DNA of 64,000 nucleotides. It comes from Bacillus renqingensis (GTDB lineage: Bacteria; Bacillota; Bacilli; Bacillales; Cytobacillaceae). Where the stretch lies: positions 1-64,000 of the forward strand of contig NZ_JADDIU010000011.1 in NCBI RefSeq assembly GCF_016464375.1, given 5' to 3'. How positions within the stretch are numbered: position 1 is the stretch's first letter; every line of letters begins with the position of its first letter. The notes beneath the pieces were generated by a model. It saw only the letters and a list, made by a program, of their open reading frames with translations. It was not told where the DNA came from and searched no databases. This document shows, piece after piece, positions 19,349 through 29,430 of this stretch. The position numbers were made by a program, and so were the translations under genes.

Positions 19349-19377
19349 TTTATATTAAACTTTTATTAATTTTCCAA
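19349..19377 (-). promoter_or_regulatory. SigA promoter of the hom riboswitch transcript
   Basis: TTGGAA (19372-19377) and TATAAA (19349-19354) are separated by 17 bases on the minus strand. The predicted start falls within a few bases of P1 of the riboswitch. Confidence 0.65.
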
Positions 19378-19444
19378 TAATTATAGAAAATGATAGCTGA
19401 ATTTGCTACTAATGTCAATAGTATTTTTTGCATACCTATAACAA

Positions 19445-19467
19445 ATAAGCCCGCCAGTTAGCGGGCA
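19445..19467 (-). terminator. Terminator of argGH
   Basis: On the minus strand GCCCGC, TAACTG, GCGGGC, then TTATTTG, overlapping the argH stop codon. Confidence 0.7.
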
Positions 19468-20837
19468 TCTAGTCTTTCCTCAGCCAATCTTATCTGTTGT
19501 CTAACTTGTTCCGGCGCCGTACCGCCAAAGCTGTTGCGAACAGCAACAACCTGCTCCGGTGCCAGGACCTCATAAATATCCTTTTCAAATAAATCGCTAA
19601 ATTGCTGATACTCTTCCAGCTTTAAATCCAGTAAAAATTTATTGGACTGAATGGAATAAAGAACAATTTTTCCAATTACTTCATGAGCTTCACGGAACGG
19701 CAAGCCTTTTCTTACGAGATAATCAGCGATATCTGTGGCATTGGAAAAATCATGATTGATGGCCTTGCGCATGACATCTTTATGAACCGTCATTGTTTCA
19801 ATCATTGGAGCTAACAGCTTTAAGGAACCTTCCAGCGTTTCCACCGTGTCAAACATACCTTCTTTGTCTTCCTGTAGATCTTTATTGTAAGCCAGCGGCA
19901 GACCCTTTAAAACAGTCAGCAGGCCGATTAAATTACCGTACGTCCGCCCTGTTTTACCACGGAGCAGTTCTGGTACGTCTGGATTCTTTTTTTGCGGCAT
20001 GATGCTTGAACCCGTACAAAACGAGTCATCCAGTTCGATAAACTGAAATTCCTGACTTGACCAAATCACCAGCTCTTCAGAAAACCGTGAAATGTGGGTC
20101 ATGATAATGGAGCCGATTGACAGAAACTCCAGGATAAAGTCACGGTCACTGACGGCATCCATGCTATTTGGATAAATCGTTGCAAATCCTAGTAATTCAG
20201 CAACTTTTTCCCGGTTAATTGGAAAAGTTGTCCCTGCCAATGCTCCGGAGCCTAGTGGCAGCCAGTTAATTCGTTTCAGGGAATCTACTAATCTTTCTTT
20301 GTCACGTTCGAACATCCAAAAATACGCCATTAGATGATGAGCGAAGGAAACTGGCTGGGCCCGCTGCAAGTGGGTATACCCCGGAATGAGGGTTTCAATA
20401 TTCTCCTTCGCCTGCTTGATAATGGAAAATTGTACTTCTCTCACTAATTGAATGATTTCGGTTGTTTTGGTCCGCAAATAGAGATGCATATCGGTTGCAA
20501 CTTGGTCATTTCGGCTGCGGCCGGTATGTAGTTTGCCGCCCACCGGTCCGATTTGTTCAATTAATAGCTTTTCGATATTCATATGAATATCTTCATCCTC
20601 GACTAAAAACTCAACCTCATTGCCGTCGACTTTTTCTTTAATTTTTAACAGCCCTTGTTTAATGGTTTCGGCATCCTCTTTAGGAATGATGCCGCACTCG
20701 CCTAACATTTGAACATGCGCCAGGCTCCCGGCAATATCCTCTTTCGCTAACTTTTGATCAAACGAAATCGAAGCAGTAAATTCTTCGACCAGTTTGTTCG
20801 TTTCCTTCGTAAAACGTCCGCCCCATAGCTTTGACAT
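19458..20837 (-). CDS. argH: Argininosuccinate lyase
   Basis: Splits argininosuccinate into arginine and fumarate, the final step of arginine synthesis. The 459-aa product has the fumarase/aspartase superfamily signature [12 protein letters not shown], the N-terminal [11 protein letters not shown] and the [12 protein letters not shown] loop. Length is normal. It follows argG on the same strand with a 61-base gap, most of which is a perfect hairpin of the GGTGTCAGGCACC family. Confidence 0.96.
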   Translation of the reverse strand: MSKLWGGRFTKETNKLVEEFTASISFDQKLAKEDIAGSLAHVQMLGECGIIPKEDAETIKQGLLKIKEKVDGNEVEFLVEDEDIHMNIEKLLIEQIGPVGGKLHTGRSRNDQVATDMHLYLRTKTTEIIQLVREVQFSIIKQAKENIETLIPGYTHLQRAQPVSFAHHLMAYFWMFERDKERLVDSLKRINWLPLGSGALAGTTFPINREKVAELLGFATIYPNSMDAVSDRDFILEFLSIGSIIMTHISRFSEELVIWSSQEFQFIELDDSFCTGSSIMPQKKNPDVPELLRGKTGRTYGNLIGLLTVLKGLPLAYNKDLQEDKEGMFDTVETLEGSLKLLAPMIETMTVHKDVMRKAINHDFSNATDIADYLVRKGLPFREAHEVIGKIVLYSIQSNKFLLDLKLEEYQQFSDLFEKDIYEVLAPEQVVAVRNSFGGTAPEQVRQQIRLAEERLDAR

Positions 20838-20854
20838 CGCTGCTCCCCCTATTC

Positions 20855-20897
20855 GGTGTCAGGCACCATGTGAATTTTTCACATGGTGCCTGACACC
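20855..20897. repeat. Perfect 20-bp inverted repeat between argG and argH
   Basis: GGTGTCAGGCACCATGTGAA, TTT, then the exact reverse complement. The core GGTGTCAGGCACC recurs at 12995 and 39690. Within the argGH transcript it would form a very stable hairpin with no T-tract, which may affect mRNA stability or the argG:argH ratio. Confidence 0.85.
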
Positions 20898-20898
20898 T

Positions 20899-22110
20899 TT
20901 ATTTCAAAATCATTGCTTTTTTGTTTACTTCAGTGTAAACCTTTGTTGGCAGCCCCCAGAGCTTAATGAAACCAACTGCTGCATTGTGATCGAAGGCATC
21001 GCCTTTTGTATAAGTTGCCAGCTCCTCGTTGTATAGGCTGTGAGCGGATTTACGGCCTACAACGGTGTGGTTTCCTTTATGAAGCTTGACGCGAATGGTG
21101 CCTGAGACCACCTTTTGTGTTTCATCGACAAATGCATCCAGTGCGGCTTTTAATGGCGAATACCATAGCCCTTCATAAATGATTTTCGTCATTTGCTGCT
21201 CTACTTGTGTCTTAAATTGGGTGACCTCACGCGGCATGGTCAAAAATTCTAACTCTTTATGGGCATTGATTAAAATAAGCGCTGCAGGATTTTCATAGAC
21301 CTCGCGGGATTTAATCCCTACTAATCTATTTTCGATGTGGTCGATACGGCCGACACCGTGCTTGCCGCCAAGTTCATTTAACGTTTCAATCAGCTCCACA
21401 AGCGGTAGCTTTTTCCCATTGAGGGCAACAGGTACCCCCTGTTCGAAATCAATTTCTACATACTCGGCAACATCTGGTGTTAATTCGATCGGATTCGTCC
21501 AATCATAGGCTGCTTCCGGTGCCTCTGCCCATGGATTTTCCAGCACACCAGCCTCACAGGCGCGGCCCCAGATGTTGGCATCAATCGAAAACGGATTATC
21601 TAAATCAACCGGAATCGGAATCCCGTGTTTTTCGGCATAGGCAATCTCCTCGTCACGTGTCATTCCCCATTCACGAACAGGAGCAACCACTTTCAACTCG
21701 GGGTTTAGCGCCTGGATAGAGACCTCAAAGCGCACCTGATCATTTCCTTTTCCCGTACAGCCGTGCGCAACAGCGACCGCCCCTTCCTTTTCCGCTACAT
21801 CCACTAATAGTTTTGAAATCAACGGACGTGATAGGGCTGATGATAGCGGATATTTTCCTTCATATAAGCAATTTGCCTTTAATGCGGGCAAAATATAATT
21901 TTTAGCTAGCATTTCTTTCGCATCAACGATATAGGCTTTAATCGCCCCGACATTCAATGCCTTTGTTTTAATTGCCTCTAGATCCTTACCTTCACCAACA
22001 TCCAGACCTAAGGCAATAACATCATAGCCGTATTTTTCTTGAATCCATTTTACCGAAACCGATGTATCTAAACCGCCTGAATAGGCTAATACAATTTTCT
22101 CCTTTGCCAT
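20899..22110 (-). CDS. argG: Argininosuccinate synthase
   Basis: ATP-dependent condensation of citrulline and aspartate. The 403-aa product has the N-type ATP pyrophosphatase P-loop [10 protein letters not shown] near the N-terminus, [13 protein letters not shown] and the DIWGRACE-like segment [13 protein letters not shown]. Length is normal. An ARG-box-like site precedes it, so argGH probably forms a transcription unit separate from the argC cluster. Confidence 0.96.
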   Translation of the reverse strand: MAKEKIVLAYSGGLDTSVSVKWIQEKYGYDVIALGLDVGEGKDLEAIKTKALNVGAIKAYIVDAKEMLAKNYILPALKANCLYEGKYPLSSALSRPLISKLLVDVAEKEGAVAVAHGCTGKGNDQVRFEVSIQALNPELKVVAPVREWGMTRDEEIAYAEKHGIPIPVDLDNPFSIDANIWGRACEAGVLENPWAEAPEAAYDWTNPIELTPDVAEYVEIDFEQGVPVALNGKKLPLVELIETLNELGGKHGVGRIDHIENRLVGIKSREVYENPAALILINAHKELEFLTMPREVTQFKTQVEQQMTKIIYEGLWYSPLKAALDAFVDETQKVVSGTIRVKLHKGNHTVVGRKSAHSLYNEELATYTKGDAFDHNAAVGFIKLWGLPTKVYTEVNKKAMILK

Positions 22111-22135
22111 GTTAACGCTCCTTATTTTCTCTATT

Positions 22136-22149
22136 TGTATTAAAATTCA
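22136..22149 (-). promoter_or_regulatory. ARG box upstream of argG
   Basis: On the minus strand TGAATTTTAATACA, 13 of 14 matches to the ArgR/AhrC consensus TGAATWWWWATTCA. It lies just downstream of a TATAAT at 22162-22167, a good position for repression. Confidence 0.6.
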
Positions 22150-22191
22150 TTCGATAGTATTATTATACATTACTTCTCGAAAAAATAAAGA

Positions 22192-23145
22192 CTATTTTGA
22201 AAGCAAAACTTTTAAAATTGCTTTTTGTGCATGTAAACGGTTTTCTGCCTCATCAAACACAACGGAATGCGGACCATCGATAACTCCCGCTGTTACTTCT
22301 TCACCACGGTGTGCCGGCAGGCAATGTAAAAATAGAAAATCATCCTTCGCATGCTTACATAATTCCTCATTTACTTGATAATTCGATAAAGCCTGCAAAC
22401 GTAACGATGTCTCTTCCTCCTGCCCCATGCTGGTCCAAACGTCGGTAACAACGACATCAGCCGCTTTTATCGCCTCAACCGGGTTATTCGTAACCATGAC
22501 CGTTGCACCGGTCTGTTTGCCGGCTACAATTGCTTTTTCCATAACCATTTCATTCGGTAAATATCCAGGCGGACTGGCAATACTGATATCCATGCCTACC
22601 TTTACGGCACCTTCCAATAAAGAATGGGCCATATTATTATTTCCGTCACCGATGTAGCAAAGCTTTAAACCAGCCAGTTTTCCCTTATGCTCGAGAATGG
22701 TCAGCCAATCAGCCAATACTTGCGTTGGATGGTGGAGATCTGTTAAGCCATTAATAACCGGCACCGCAGCATGCTCTGCTAATTCTTCGACCGAGTCGTG
22801 GCTAAACGTCCGAATCATGATCCCGTCTACATAACGTGAAAGTACTTTGGCCGTATCTGAAATGCTTTCCCCTCTCCCAAGCTGAATATCCTTCGAGCTT
22901 AAGAAGATCGCATGTCCGCCAAGCTGCAACATCCCTACTTCGAATGATACCCTGGTGCGGGTGGATGACTTTTCAAAAATCATCCCCAGCACCTTGCCGC
23001 TTAAATATGGATGGGGAATCCCTTGTTTCTGCTGAGCTTTCATTTCCTGAGCCACTTCCAGCAGATAATGGATTTCTTCACCCGAAAAATCAGCAAGCTG
23101 AAGGAAATCCTTCTGTTTTAATGGTAATTTAGTTGCCTCCGACAT
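22192..23145 (-). CDS. argF: Ornithine carbamoyltransferase
   Basis: Transfers the carbamoyl group to ornithine to form citrulline. The 317-aa product has the carbamoyl phosphate site FEKSSTRTRVSFE, the DLHHPTQVLAD motif and the ornithine site FLHCLPAHRGEEV. The ATG at 23145 follows GAGAGGTG; twelve further in-frame codons upstream lack a ribosome binding site. It overlaps the end of carB by 17 bases, so translation is probably coupled. Confidence 0.96.
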   Translation of the reverse strand: MSEATKLPLKQKDFLQLADFSGEEIHYLLEVAQEMKAQQKQGIPHPYLSGKVLGMIFEKSSTRTRVSFEVGMLQLGGHAIFLSSKDIQLGRGESISDTAKVLSRYVDGIMIRTFSHDSVEELAEHAAVPVINGLTDLHHPTQVLADWLTILEHKGKLAGLKLCYIGDGNNNMAHSLLEGAVKVGMDISIASPPGYLPNEMVMEKAIVAGKQTGATVMVTNNPVEAIKAADVVVTDVWTSMGQEEETSLRLQALSNYQVNEELCKHAKDDFLFLHCLPAHRGEEVTAGVIDGPHSVVFDEAENRLHAQKAILKVLLSK

Positions 23146-26100
23146 AAACGGCACCTCTCTCTTCCGTTTTGTAATATTCACTTATAGTCCGAACCTGGAT
23201 ATCTGATAAAGATCCCTTTTCCATTTCAATCATTGCCAGCACCGTATCAAAATGGGTAAAGACCGGCACCTTATAACGAATCGCCTGTTCACGAATATGG
23301 AAACCAAATTTTATCTTATTACGACCTTGATTCGGTATATTAATAACCGCCCTTAAAAGCTGAGTTCGAAACAGGTCCTTCACATCCTGTTCATTTAGTA
23401 ATAGCTTTTCTACTGTGATGCCGTTATTCTGAAGAAATCCAGCCGTCCCTTCCGTTGCGGCAATCTTAAAATCTTTGGCAAGCTCTTTGATAATTGGCAG
23501 GCTGGACGACTTTTCCCTGTCCGAAATCGATAGTAAAAGATAATCTGCTTCCAAATTTCCTCCCCATCCTGGCATCGCTTTACCAAGCGCTTCGAGGTAC
23601 GTTACCCCCATTCCGAGTACTTCCCCCGTTGATTTCATTTCCGGTCCCAGAACATGATCGACTCCCTTTAGTTTGCCTGAAGAGAATATAGGTGCTTTCA
23701 CGGAAAAATAGGCCGGTTCCGGCTGCAGGCCGGTTTGCTCGCACAAATTGGTTAAGGACTCCCCTAATTGGACACTTATGGCCCACTCAATCATCGGAAT
23801 CCCTGTCACTTTGCTGATGATCGGCACCGTTCGAGATGAACGCGGGTTGACTTCCAGGACATATACCTGATGATCATAAATGACAAATTGGATGTTCATC
23901 ATCCCAATCACGGGGGCTGTTTTGGCAATTTTCCTTGCATAATCGATTAAAGTGTTCTTCATTTCGTCTGTCATGGAAATCGGTGGAAATACTGTAATAC
24001 TGTCACCGGAGTGGACGCCCGCTTTTTCAATATGTTCAAAGATTCCCGGAACGACAATATTTTCTCCATCACTAATCACATCGATCTCACATTCAAGTCC
24101 TGGAATATATTTATCTACTAATAATGGCCACATTTTCTCATTCGGATTTTTTTCAAGCTGCTTCATATAGTCGATTAATTCCTTTTCGGAAAAAATCGTA
24201 AACATCGCCTGGCCGCCGATGACATAAGACGGGCGTACGAGAACCGGATAGCCTAATTCGGCCGCCGCTGCGACTAATTCTTCAGCGTGATTGACAGTTT
24301 TTCCTTCAATATGGGGAATATTCAAGTCTTCCAGCAGCCGGTAAAATTCCTTCCGATCCTCGAGACGGTCCACATTATCAACGGTCGTCCCTAAAATCCT
24401 GACTCCTTCTTCCTCCAAGTCACGAGCCAGATTAATTGCGGTTTGCCCGCCGAATTGGATTAGCACTCCTTCCACCTGCTCCTTTTCAATCACATGAAGA
24501 ACATCCTCAGCAGCAAGCGGTTCAAAGTACAGACGGTCAGCAACGGAATAATCGGTACTTACCGTCTCCGGGTTGTTATTAATCACAACTGCCTGATAGC
24601 CCTTTTTCTTAAGTGCCTTGGCAGCATGTACCGAGCAATAATCGAATTCAATCCCTTGACCGATGCGAATTGGACCTGAACCGATGACAAGAATCTTTTT
24701 CTTATCGTTCGTCTCCACTTCGTCAAACCCATAATAGGTCGAATAGTAATAGGGAGTGACAGCATCAAACTCTGCCGAACACGTATCAACCATTTTATAA
24801 CCCGGTTTAAGGTTAAGTTGTTTAAACTTACTTCTTACCTGTTTTTCCGGAATTGCATAAATTTGTGCTAACAGCTTGTCGGACATATTAGTCTTTTTCG
24901 CTTGCTTCAATAATGATTCCGGAACGTCACTCCATTGATAGGACGCTAATTCTTTTTCTAAGGCAACAAGTGCACTGATTTTGTATAAAAACCATAGGTC
25001 AATCTCGGTTAATTGCTTGACTTGTACAAGCGGGATTCCTCTTCTGAAGGCCTCCGCAATTATAAATAGCCGCTGGTCATTGGCTTTTTCCAACAGTTCA
25101 AAAAGCTCATCATCCGCTAATGATTGATGGACATCGCGGCAAAGGCCGTATACGTTCATTTCCATTGAGCGAATCGCCTTATGAAGGGCGCCTTCAAATG
25201 TCCGGTCAATTGCCATGACTTCCCCGGTTGCCTTCATTTGTGTTCCGAGCGTCCGGTCGGCTTCAGGAAACTTATCAAACGGGAAACGTGGCAGTTTGAC
25301 CACAATATAATCAATCGCCGGTTCAAATGATGCAAACGTATTGCCGGTAATTGGATTGACAATCTCATCCAGATGGTAGCCAATCGCGCATTTTGCAGCC
25401 ATCCGGGCAATCGGATAACCGGTCGCTTTCGAAGCCAATGCTGATGAACGGCTGACCCTTGGATTTACCTCAATAATATAATATTCGTTTGATTCAGGGT
25501 GTAATGCGAATTGAATATTACAGCCGCCAATAATCTCAAGTTCCCGAATCACTTTTATCGAAACGTCACGGAGCATTTGATACTGAACATCTGTAAGCGT
25601 CTGTGATGGAGCGACCACGATAGAATCTCCGGTATGAACGCCGACAGGGTCCATGTTCTCCATATTACAGACGATGATGCACGTATCATTTGCATCCCTC
25701 ATGACCTCATATTCAATTTCCTTCCATCCCTTAATGCTTTTTTCCACCAATACTTGATGAATCGGGCTTGCCGAGAGGCCTTTTTTCAAGACCATTTCCA
25801 GCTCTTCCAGCGTTTCGGCAAAGCCGCCGCCTTCTCCTCCAAGCGTATACGCCGGGCGAATGATGACAGGGAAGCCAATTTTGTTGACAAATTGAACGCC
25901 TTCATCATAGCTTTGAATGATGGCCGATTCAGGTATCGGCTCAGCGATTTCCAGCATCAAATTACGGAATCGCTCACGGTCTTCCCCATTTTTGATCGAC
26001 TCAACTGATGTTCCAAGGAGTTCCACATGGTATTTTTCCAGAATTTTTTGTTCAAAAAGCTCAACCGTTAGATTCAAGCCGGTCTGCCCACCAAGTGTAC

Positions 26101-26362
26101 CAATCAATCCGTCGGGCTGTTCTTTTTGAATGATTTTCTCAATTGTCGCGACATTCAATGGTTCAATATAGACCTTATCGGCAATAGCCTCATCCGTCAT
26201 GATCGTCGCCGGGTTATTATTAACTAGAATCACTTCGAGTCCTTCTTCTTTCAGGGCAATACAGCCTTGAGTGCCGGCATAATCAAATTCAGCAGCCTGC
26301 CCGATGACAATCGGTCCTGAGCCAATCACTAGTACTTTTTTTAATTTTTTATTTAACGGCAT
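23129..26362 (-). CDS. carB: Carbamoyl phosphate synthase large subunit, arginine-specific
   Basis: Makes carbamoyl phosphate from bicarbonate, ammonia and two ATP. The 1077-aa product has two homologous ATP-grasp halves (KKVLVIGSGPIVIGQAAEFD near residue 8; KKILVIGSGPIRIGQGIEFD near the middle) and a C-terminal MGS-like regulatory domain. It is embedded in the arginine operon rather than with pyr genes, hence arginine-specific. The ATG at 26362 follows GGGAGAG and overlaps the carA end by 14 bases. An in-frame ATG 12 codons upstream lacks a good ribosome binding site. Confidence 0.96.
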   Translation of the reverse strand: MPLNKKLKKVLVIGSGPIVIGQAAEFDYAGTQGCIALKEEGLEVILVNNNPATIMTDEAIADKVYIEPLNVATIEKIIQKEQPDGLIGTLGGQTGLNLTVELFEQKILEKYHVELLGTSVESIKNGEDRERFRNLMLEIAEPIPESAIIQSYDEGVQFVNKIGFPVIIRPAYTLGGEGGGFAETLEELEMVLKKGLSASPIHQVLVEKSIKGWKEIEYEVMRDANDTCIIVCNMENMDPVGVHTGDSIVVAPSQTLTDVQYQMLRDVSIKVIRELEIIGGCNIQFALHPESNEYYIIEVNPRVSRSSALASKATGYPIARMAAKCAIGYHLDEIVNPITGNTFASFEPAIDYIVVKLPRFPFDKFPEADRTLGTQMKATGEVMAIDRTFEGALHKAIRSMEMNVYGLCRDVHQSLADDELFELLEKANDQRLFIIAEAFRRGIPLVQVKQLTEIDLWFLYKISALVALEKELASYQWSDVPESLLKQAKKTNMSDKLLAQIYAIPEKQVRSKFKQLNLKPGYKMVDTCSAEFDAVTPYYYSTYYGFDEVETNDKKKILVIGSGPIRIGQGIEFDYCSVHAAKALKKKGYQAVVINNNPETVSTDYSVADRLYFEPLAAEDVLHVIEKEQVEGVLIQFGGQTAINLARDLEEEGVRILGTTVDNVDRLEDRKEFYRLLEDLNIPHIEGKTVNHAEELVAAAAELGYPVLVRPSYVIGGQAMFTIFSEKELIDYMKQLEKNPNEKMWPLLVDKYIPGLECEIDVISDGENIVVPGIFEHIEKAGVHSGDSITVFPPISMTDEMKNTLIDYARKIAKTAPVIGMMNIQFVIYDHQVYVLEVNPRSSRTVPIISKVTGIPMIEWAISVQLGESLTNLCEQTGLQPEPAYFSVKAPIFSSGKLKGVDHVLGPEMKSTGEVLGMGVTYLEALGKAMPGWGGNLEADYLLLSISDREKSSSLPIIKELAKDFKIAATEGTAGFLQNNGITVEKLLLNEQDVKDLFRTQLLRAVINIPNQGRNKIKFGFHIREQAIRYKVPVFTHFDTVLAMIEMEKGSLSDIQVRTISEYYKTEERGAVYVGGN

Positions 26363-27428
26363 ATTGTGTCTCTCCCAATGATGCAATCTGATGAACAAAT
26401 CCTTTTAAAATATATTCTGTATCACTTGGTCCCGGATGTGCCTCCGGGTGGAATTGAACGGTTTGAACGGGATAGTGTTTATGTTGTAAGCCCTCAATTG
26501 AGCTGTCATTGACATTGCGATAGGTAACATCGAAGACATTCTCGTCAATGCTTTCGTCCATGACGACATAGCTGTGATTCTGGGCAGTTATTTTTACTTT
26601 TCCAGTTGTGAGTTCCTTAACAGGATGATTGCCGCCACGGTGTCCGTAAGTAAGCTTTTCGGTTTTGGCCCCGTAAGCGAGGGCAATTAACTGATGTCCC
26701 AAGCAAATCCCCAATGTAGGAAAGTATTGGCTGATCATTTTGATTTCCGGAAACCATTTTTGCAGTGCCATCGGGTCGCCCGGTCCATTACTTAAGAGAA
26801 CACCATCCGGGTTTAAAGCTTTTATCTTTTCAAACGTTGTATCAAAAGGGACAATCGTCACGGCACAGTTTTCCGCCAATAGCGCAGTCAAAATCGATTT
26901 TTTGTAGCCGTAATCGATTAAGACAATATGCGGACCATTATTTTTGAAAAATTGCGGCTCCTTTGTCGATACTTTTTCAACCCAAAATTGTTCATGTGCA
27001 CAAAAATTTGTTCCCTTCTGTCTACTTACATACCCTTTAACCGTTCCGCGGCTGCGGATTGTTTTGACGAGCAGTCTCGTATCGACCCCGGCAATTCCCG
27101 GTACTCCCGCTTGCTTTAGTTTTTCGGAAAATTTCTCAATCGATTGAAAATGGCTCGGTGTTTCACATAAGTCGCTTATCACAACCCCCGACAGTGCAGG
27201 GGCAATACTTTCATCGTCTAACACATTTACACCGTAGTTGCCGATGATTGGATAGCAGAAGGTGATGATTTGCCCGGCGTAGGAAGGGTCCGTGATGATC
27301 TCTTGATAACCGGTCATACTTGTATTAAAGACAACTTCACCGAGAGAATCCTTTTCTGCCCCAATCAAGATTCCTTCAAAGATTTCTCCCGTTTCCAAAG
27401 TAAGATATCCTTGTTCCACAATCCTCAC
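26349..27428 (-). CDS. carA: Carbamoyl phosphate synthase small subunit, arginine-specific
   Basis: Glutamine amidotransferase subunit supplying ammonia to CarB. The 359-aa product has the N-terminal small-subunit domain (FNTSMTGYQEIITDPSYAGQ) and a class I amidotransferase domain with the nucleophile cysteine in GICLGHQLIALAYG and the HPEAHPGP histidine. The start is GTG at 27428, overlapping the argD stop by four bases. A second GTG three codons in is possible. Confidence 0.95.
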   Translation of the reverse strand: MRIVEQGYLTLETGEIFEGILIGAEKDSLGEVVFNTSMTGYQEIITDPSYAGQIITFCYPIIGNYGVNVLDDESIAPALSGVVISDLCETPSHFQSIEKFSEKLKQAGVPGIAGVDTRLLVKTIRSRGTVKGYVSRQKGTNFCAHEQFWVEKVSTKEPQFFKNNGPHIVLIDYGYKKSILTALLAENCAVTIVPFDTTFEKIKALNPDGVLLSNGPGDPMALQKWFPEIKMISQYFPTLGICLGHQLIALAYGAKTEKLTYGHRGGNHPVKELTTGKVKITAQNHSYVVMDESIDENVFDVTYRNVNDSSIEGLQHKHYPVQTVQFHPEAHPGPSDTEYILKGFVHQIASLGETQYAVK

Positions 27429-28621
27429 TCGCCTTTCTCTATACTTTGGAATGTTTTTTCCAATGCTTTAGTAAATTCATCGATTTCGTCCTTTGTGACA
27501 GTCAACGGTGGTAAGATTCGTAATACATTTGGACCCGCTGTTAAGATGAGCAAGCGATGCGAAATAGCCTTTTGAACTATTTCTAAAGCGTTCGTCTCGA
27601 CAACCAGTCCCTTCAAGAGACCTAAGCCACGAATATTTTTAATAATTGGAAATTTATCCTTTAAACTCTCTAGCTGTAAGTCTAAATAGACGGCCATTTC
27701 GTTCACATTTTTTAACACATCACTTTCGACCAAATGCTGAACCGTTGCAACACCTGCTGCAGTTGCAAGCGGGTTACCGCCAAACGTGCTGCCATGGCTG
27801 CCTTGGTCAAAGCCTTTCGCTGCTTCTTCCTTTGCTATCATCGCGCCGATGGGAAAACCGGATCCAAGTCCTTTCGCAATGCTGATAACATCCGGTTCAA
27901 TTCCAAATTGCTCGTATGCAAATAATGTTCCCGTTCTACCCATCCCTGTTTGGACTTCATCGACCATTAACAGGATGTCATTTTCTTGACAAATCTGGGC
28001 AAGTGCTTGAACCCACTCAAGGTTTACAGGAATGACGCCGCCTTCCCCCTGAACAAGTTCGAGGAGAACCGCTGCAGGCTTCTTTGTTTTTAAAACCGGA
28101 AGAGCCTCGATGTTATTAAAAGGTAAATAGCTAAACCCTGGCATTAACGGTGCAAAACCATGCTGAATTTTCTCCTGACCTGTTGCCGTTAAGGTGGCTA
28201 ATGTTCTTCCATGAAAGGATTGTTGGAAGGTAACGATCTCTGCTGAGGCGCTATCTTTCACTTTATTTGCGTATCTTCTTGCGAGTTTAATAGCAGCTTC
28301 GTTTGCCTCTGCCCCACTGTTACAAAAAAATACTTGATCACCACAGCTGTTGGCTGTGAGTAATTCGGCTAGCTTCTCTTGGTTTGGAATATGGTAAAGA
28401 TTTGAACAGTGCCAAAGATTTTGCAGCTGCTCTTCCAATTTTTCCTTTACGACATCTGGGACATGGCCAAGGTTGCAGGTAGCAATCCCCGAAGTGAAAT
28501 CCAAATACTGCTTCCCCTGGTCGTCCCACACATAGCTTCCTTTTCCCTTTACAAGCGTGACAGGGAAACGGCTGTATGTTGGCATAACCGGCGATATTTG
28601 AGAAATTGTATTATTCACCAT
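27425..28621 (-). CDS. argD: Acetylornithine aminotransferase
   Basis: PLP enzyme converting N-acetylglutamate semialdehyde to N-acetylornithine. The 398-aa product shows class III aminotransferase features: FCNSGAEANEAAIKLAR, SFHGRTLATLTATGQ, LLMVDEVQTGMGRTG and the PLP lysine in ISIAKGLGSGFPIGA. The ATG at 28621 is eight bases after GAGGAG. A GTG one codon earlier is the alternative. It overlaps argB at the stop codon. Confidence 0.95.
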   Translation of the reverse strand: MVNNTISQISPVMPTYSRFPVTLVKGKGSYVWDDQGKQYLDFTSGIATCNLGHVPDVVKEKLEEQLQNLWHCSNLYHIPNQEKLAELLTANSCGDQVFFCNSGAEANEAAIKLARRYANKVKDSASAEIVTFQQSFHGRTLATLTATGQEKIQHGFAPLMPGFSYLPFNNIEALPVLKTKKPAAVLLELVQGEGGVIPVNLEWVQALAQICQENDILLMVDEVQTGMGRTGTLFAYEQFGIEPDVISIAKGLGSGFPIGAMIAKEEAAKGFDQGSHGSTFGGNPLATAAGVATVQHLVESDVLKNVNEMAVYLDLQLESLKDKFPIIKNIRGLGLLKGLVVETNALEIVQKAISHRLLILTAGPNVLRILPPLTVTKDEIDEFTKALEKTFQSIEKGE

Positions 28622-29418
28622 CACGCAATCTCCTCTTCTAAAACAATTTTCGTGCCAACTTCTTTACCGTTGGCATAATCTATCAAACTATTTTTCTCAA
28701 AACCGTTGATGATGGCCACTTCACTTATATTGTGGACAAGCCCCTCGATGGCTGCTTTTACTTTTGGAATCATTCCGCCGTAGATAGTGTGATTGTCAAT
28801 CATCTCTTCAATAATCGCTTTTGACACTTTATCAATCTTCGTTTTCACACCATCTTTTTCAACAAGAATTCCCGGAATATCGCTGATAAAGCAAAGGTTT
28901 GCTGCTAATTCCTTGGCTATCGCCGAAGCAGCCACATCGCCGTTGATGTTATAGCGCTGACCGCCTGCATCAATACCAATTGGTGAAACTACCGGGATGT
29001 ACCCCTGCTGAATAACGCCTTCGATTACTTCCAGGTTTACGCCAACGACTTCACCGACAAAACCCAGCTGTTTAGCATTTTCTGTCGGAGCTGCTTGCAG
29101 CAGGCTGCCATCCACCCCGCTGACACCAATCGCCTTTCCGCCTGCCTCGATGATGTTCCGGACCACCTGCTTATTCACCATTCCGCTTAATACCATTTCG
29201 ACGATGTCTAATACATCATGATTGGTTACTCTAAGTCCGTTGACAAAGCTGGTTTTGATATTCAAGCTTGTTAATAATTGATTGATGAGCGGTCCGCCGC
29301 CGTGAACAATGACCGGCGTCCATTCTCCCGATTGATGAAGGGAAATCACATCTTGATAAAATGATCTTGGCAGATTTTCTAACACACTTCCGCCGCACTT
29401 AATTACTAAATATTTCAT
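28621..29418 (-). CDS. argB: Acetylglutamate kinase
   Basis: Phosphorylates N-acetylglutamate. The 265-aa product has the amino-acid kinase fold motifs IKCGGSVLE, VHGGGPLIN, RYNINGDVAASAIAKEL and GGMIPKVKAA. The size is that of the short, arginine-insensitive type, lacking the extended N-terminal helix of feedback-inhibited forms. That is consistent with an argJ-based acetyl cycle. It lies 12 bases after argJ. Confidence 0.95.
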   Translation of the reverse strand: MKYLVIKCGGSVLENLPRSFYQDVISLHQSGEWTPVIVHGGGPLINQLLTSLNIKTSFVNGLRVTNHDVLDIVEMVLSGMVNKQVVRNIIEAGGKAIGVSGVDGSLLQAAPTENAKQLGFVGEVVGVNLEVIEGVIQQGYIPVVSPIGIDAGGQRYNINGDVAASAIAKELAANLCFISDIPGILVEKDGVKTKIDKVSKAIIEEMIDNHTIYGGMIPKVKAAIEGLVHNISEVAIINGFEKNSLIDYANGKEVGTKIVLEEEIA

Positions 29419-29430
29419 TGAAGTGCCCCC

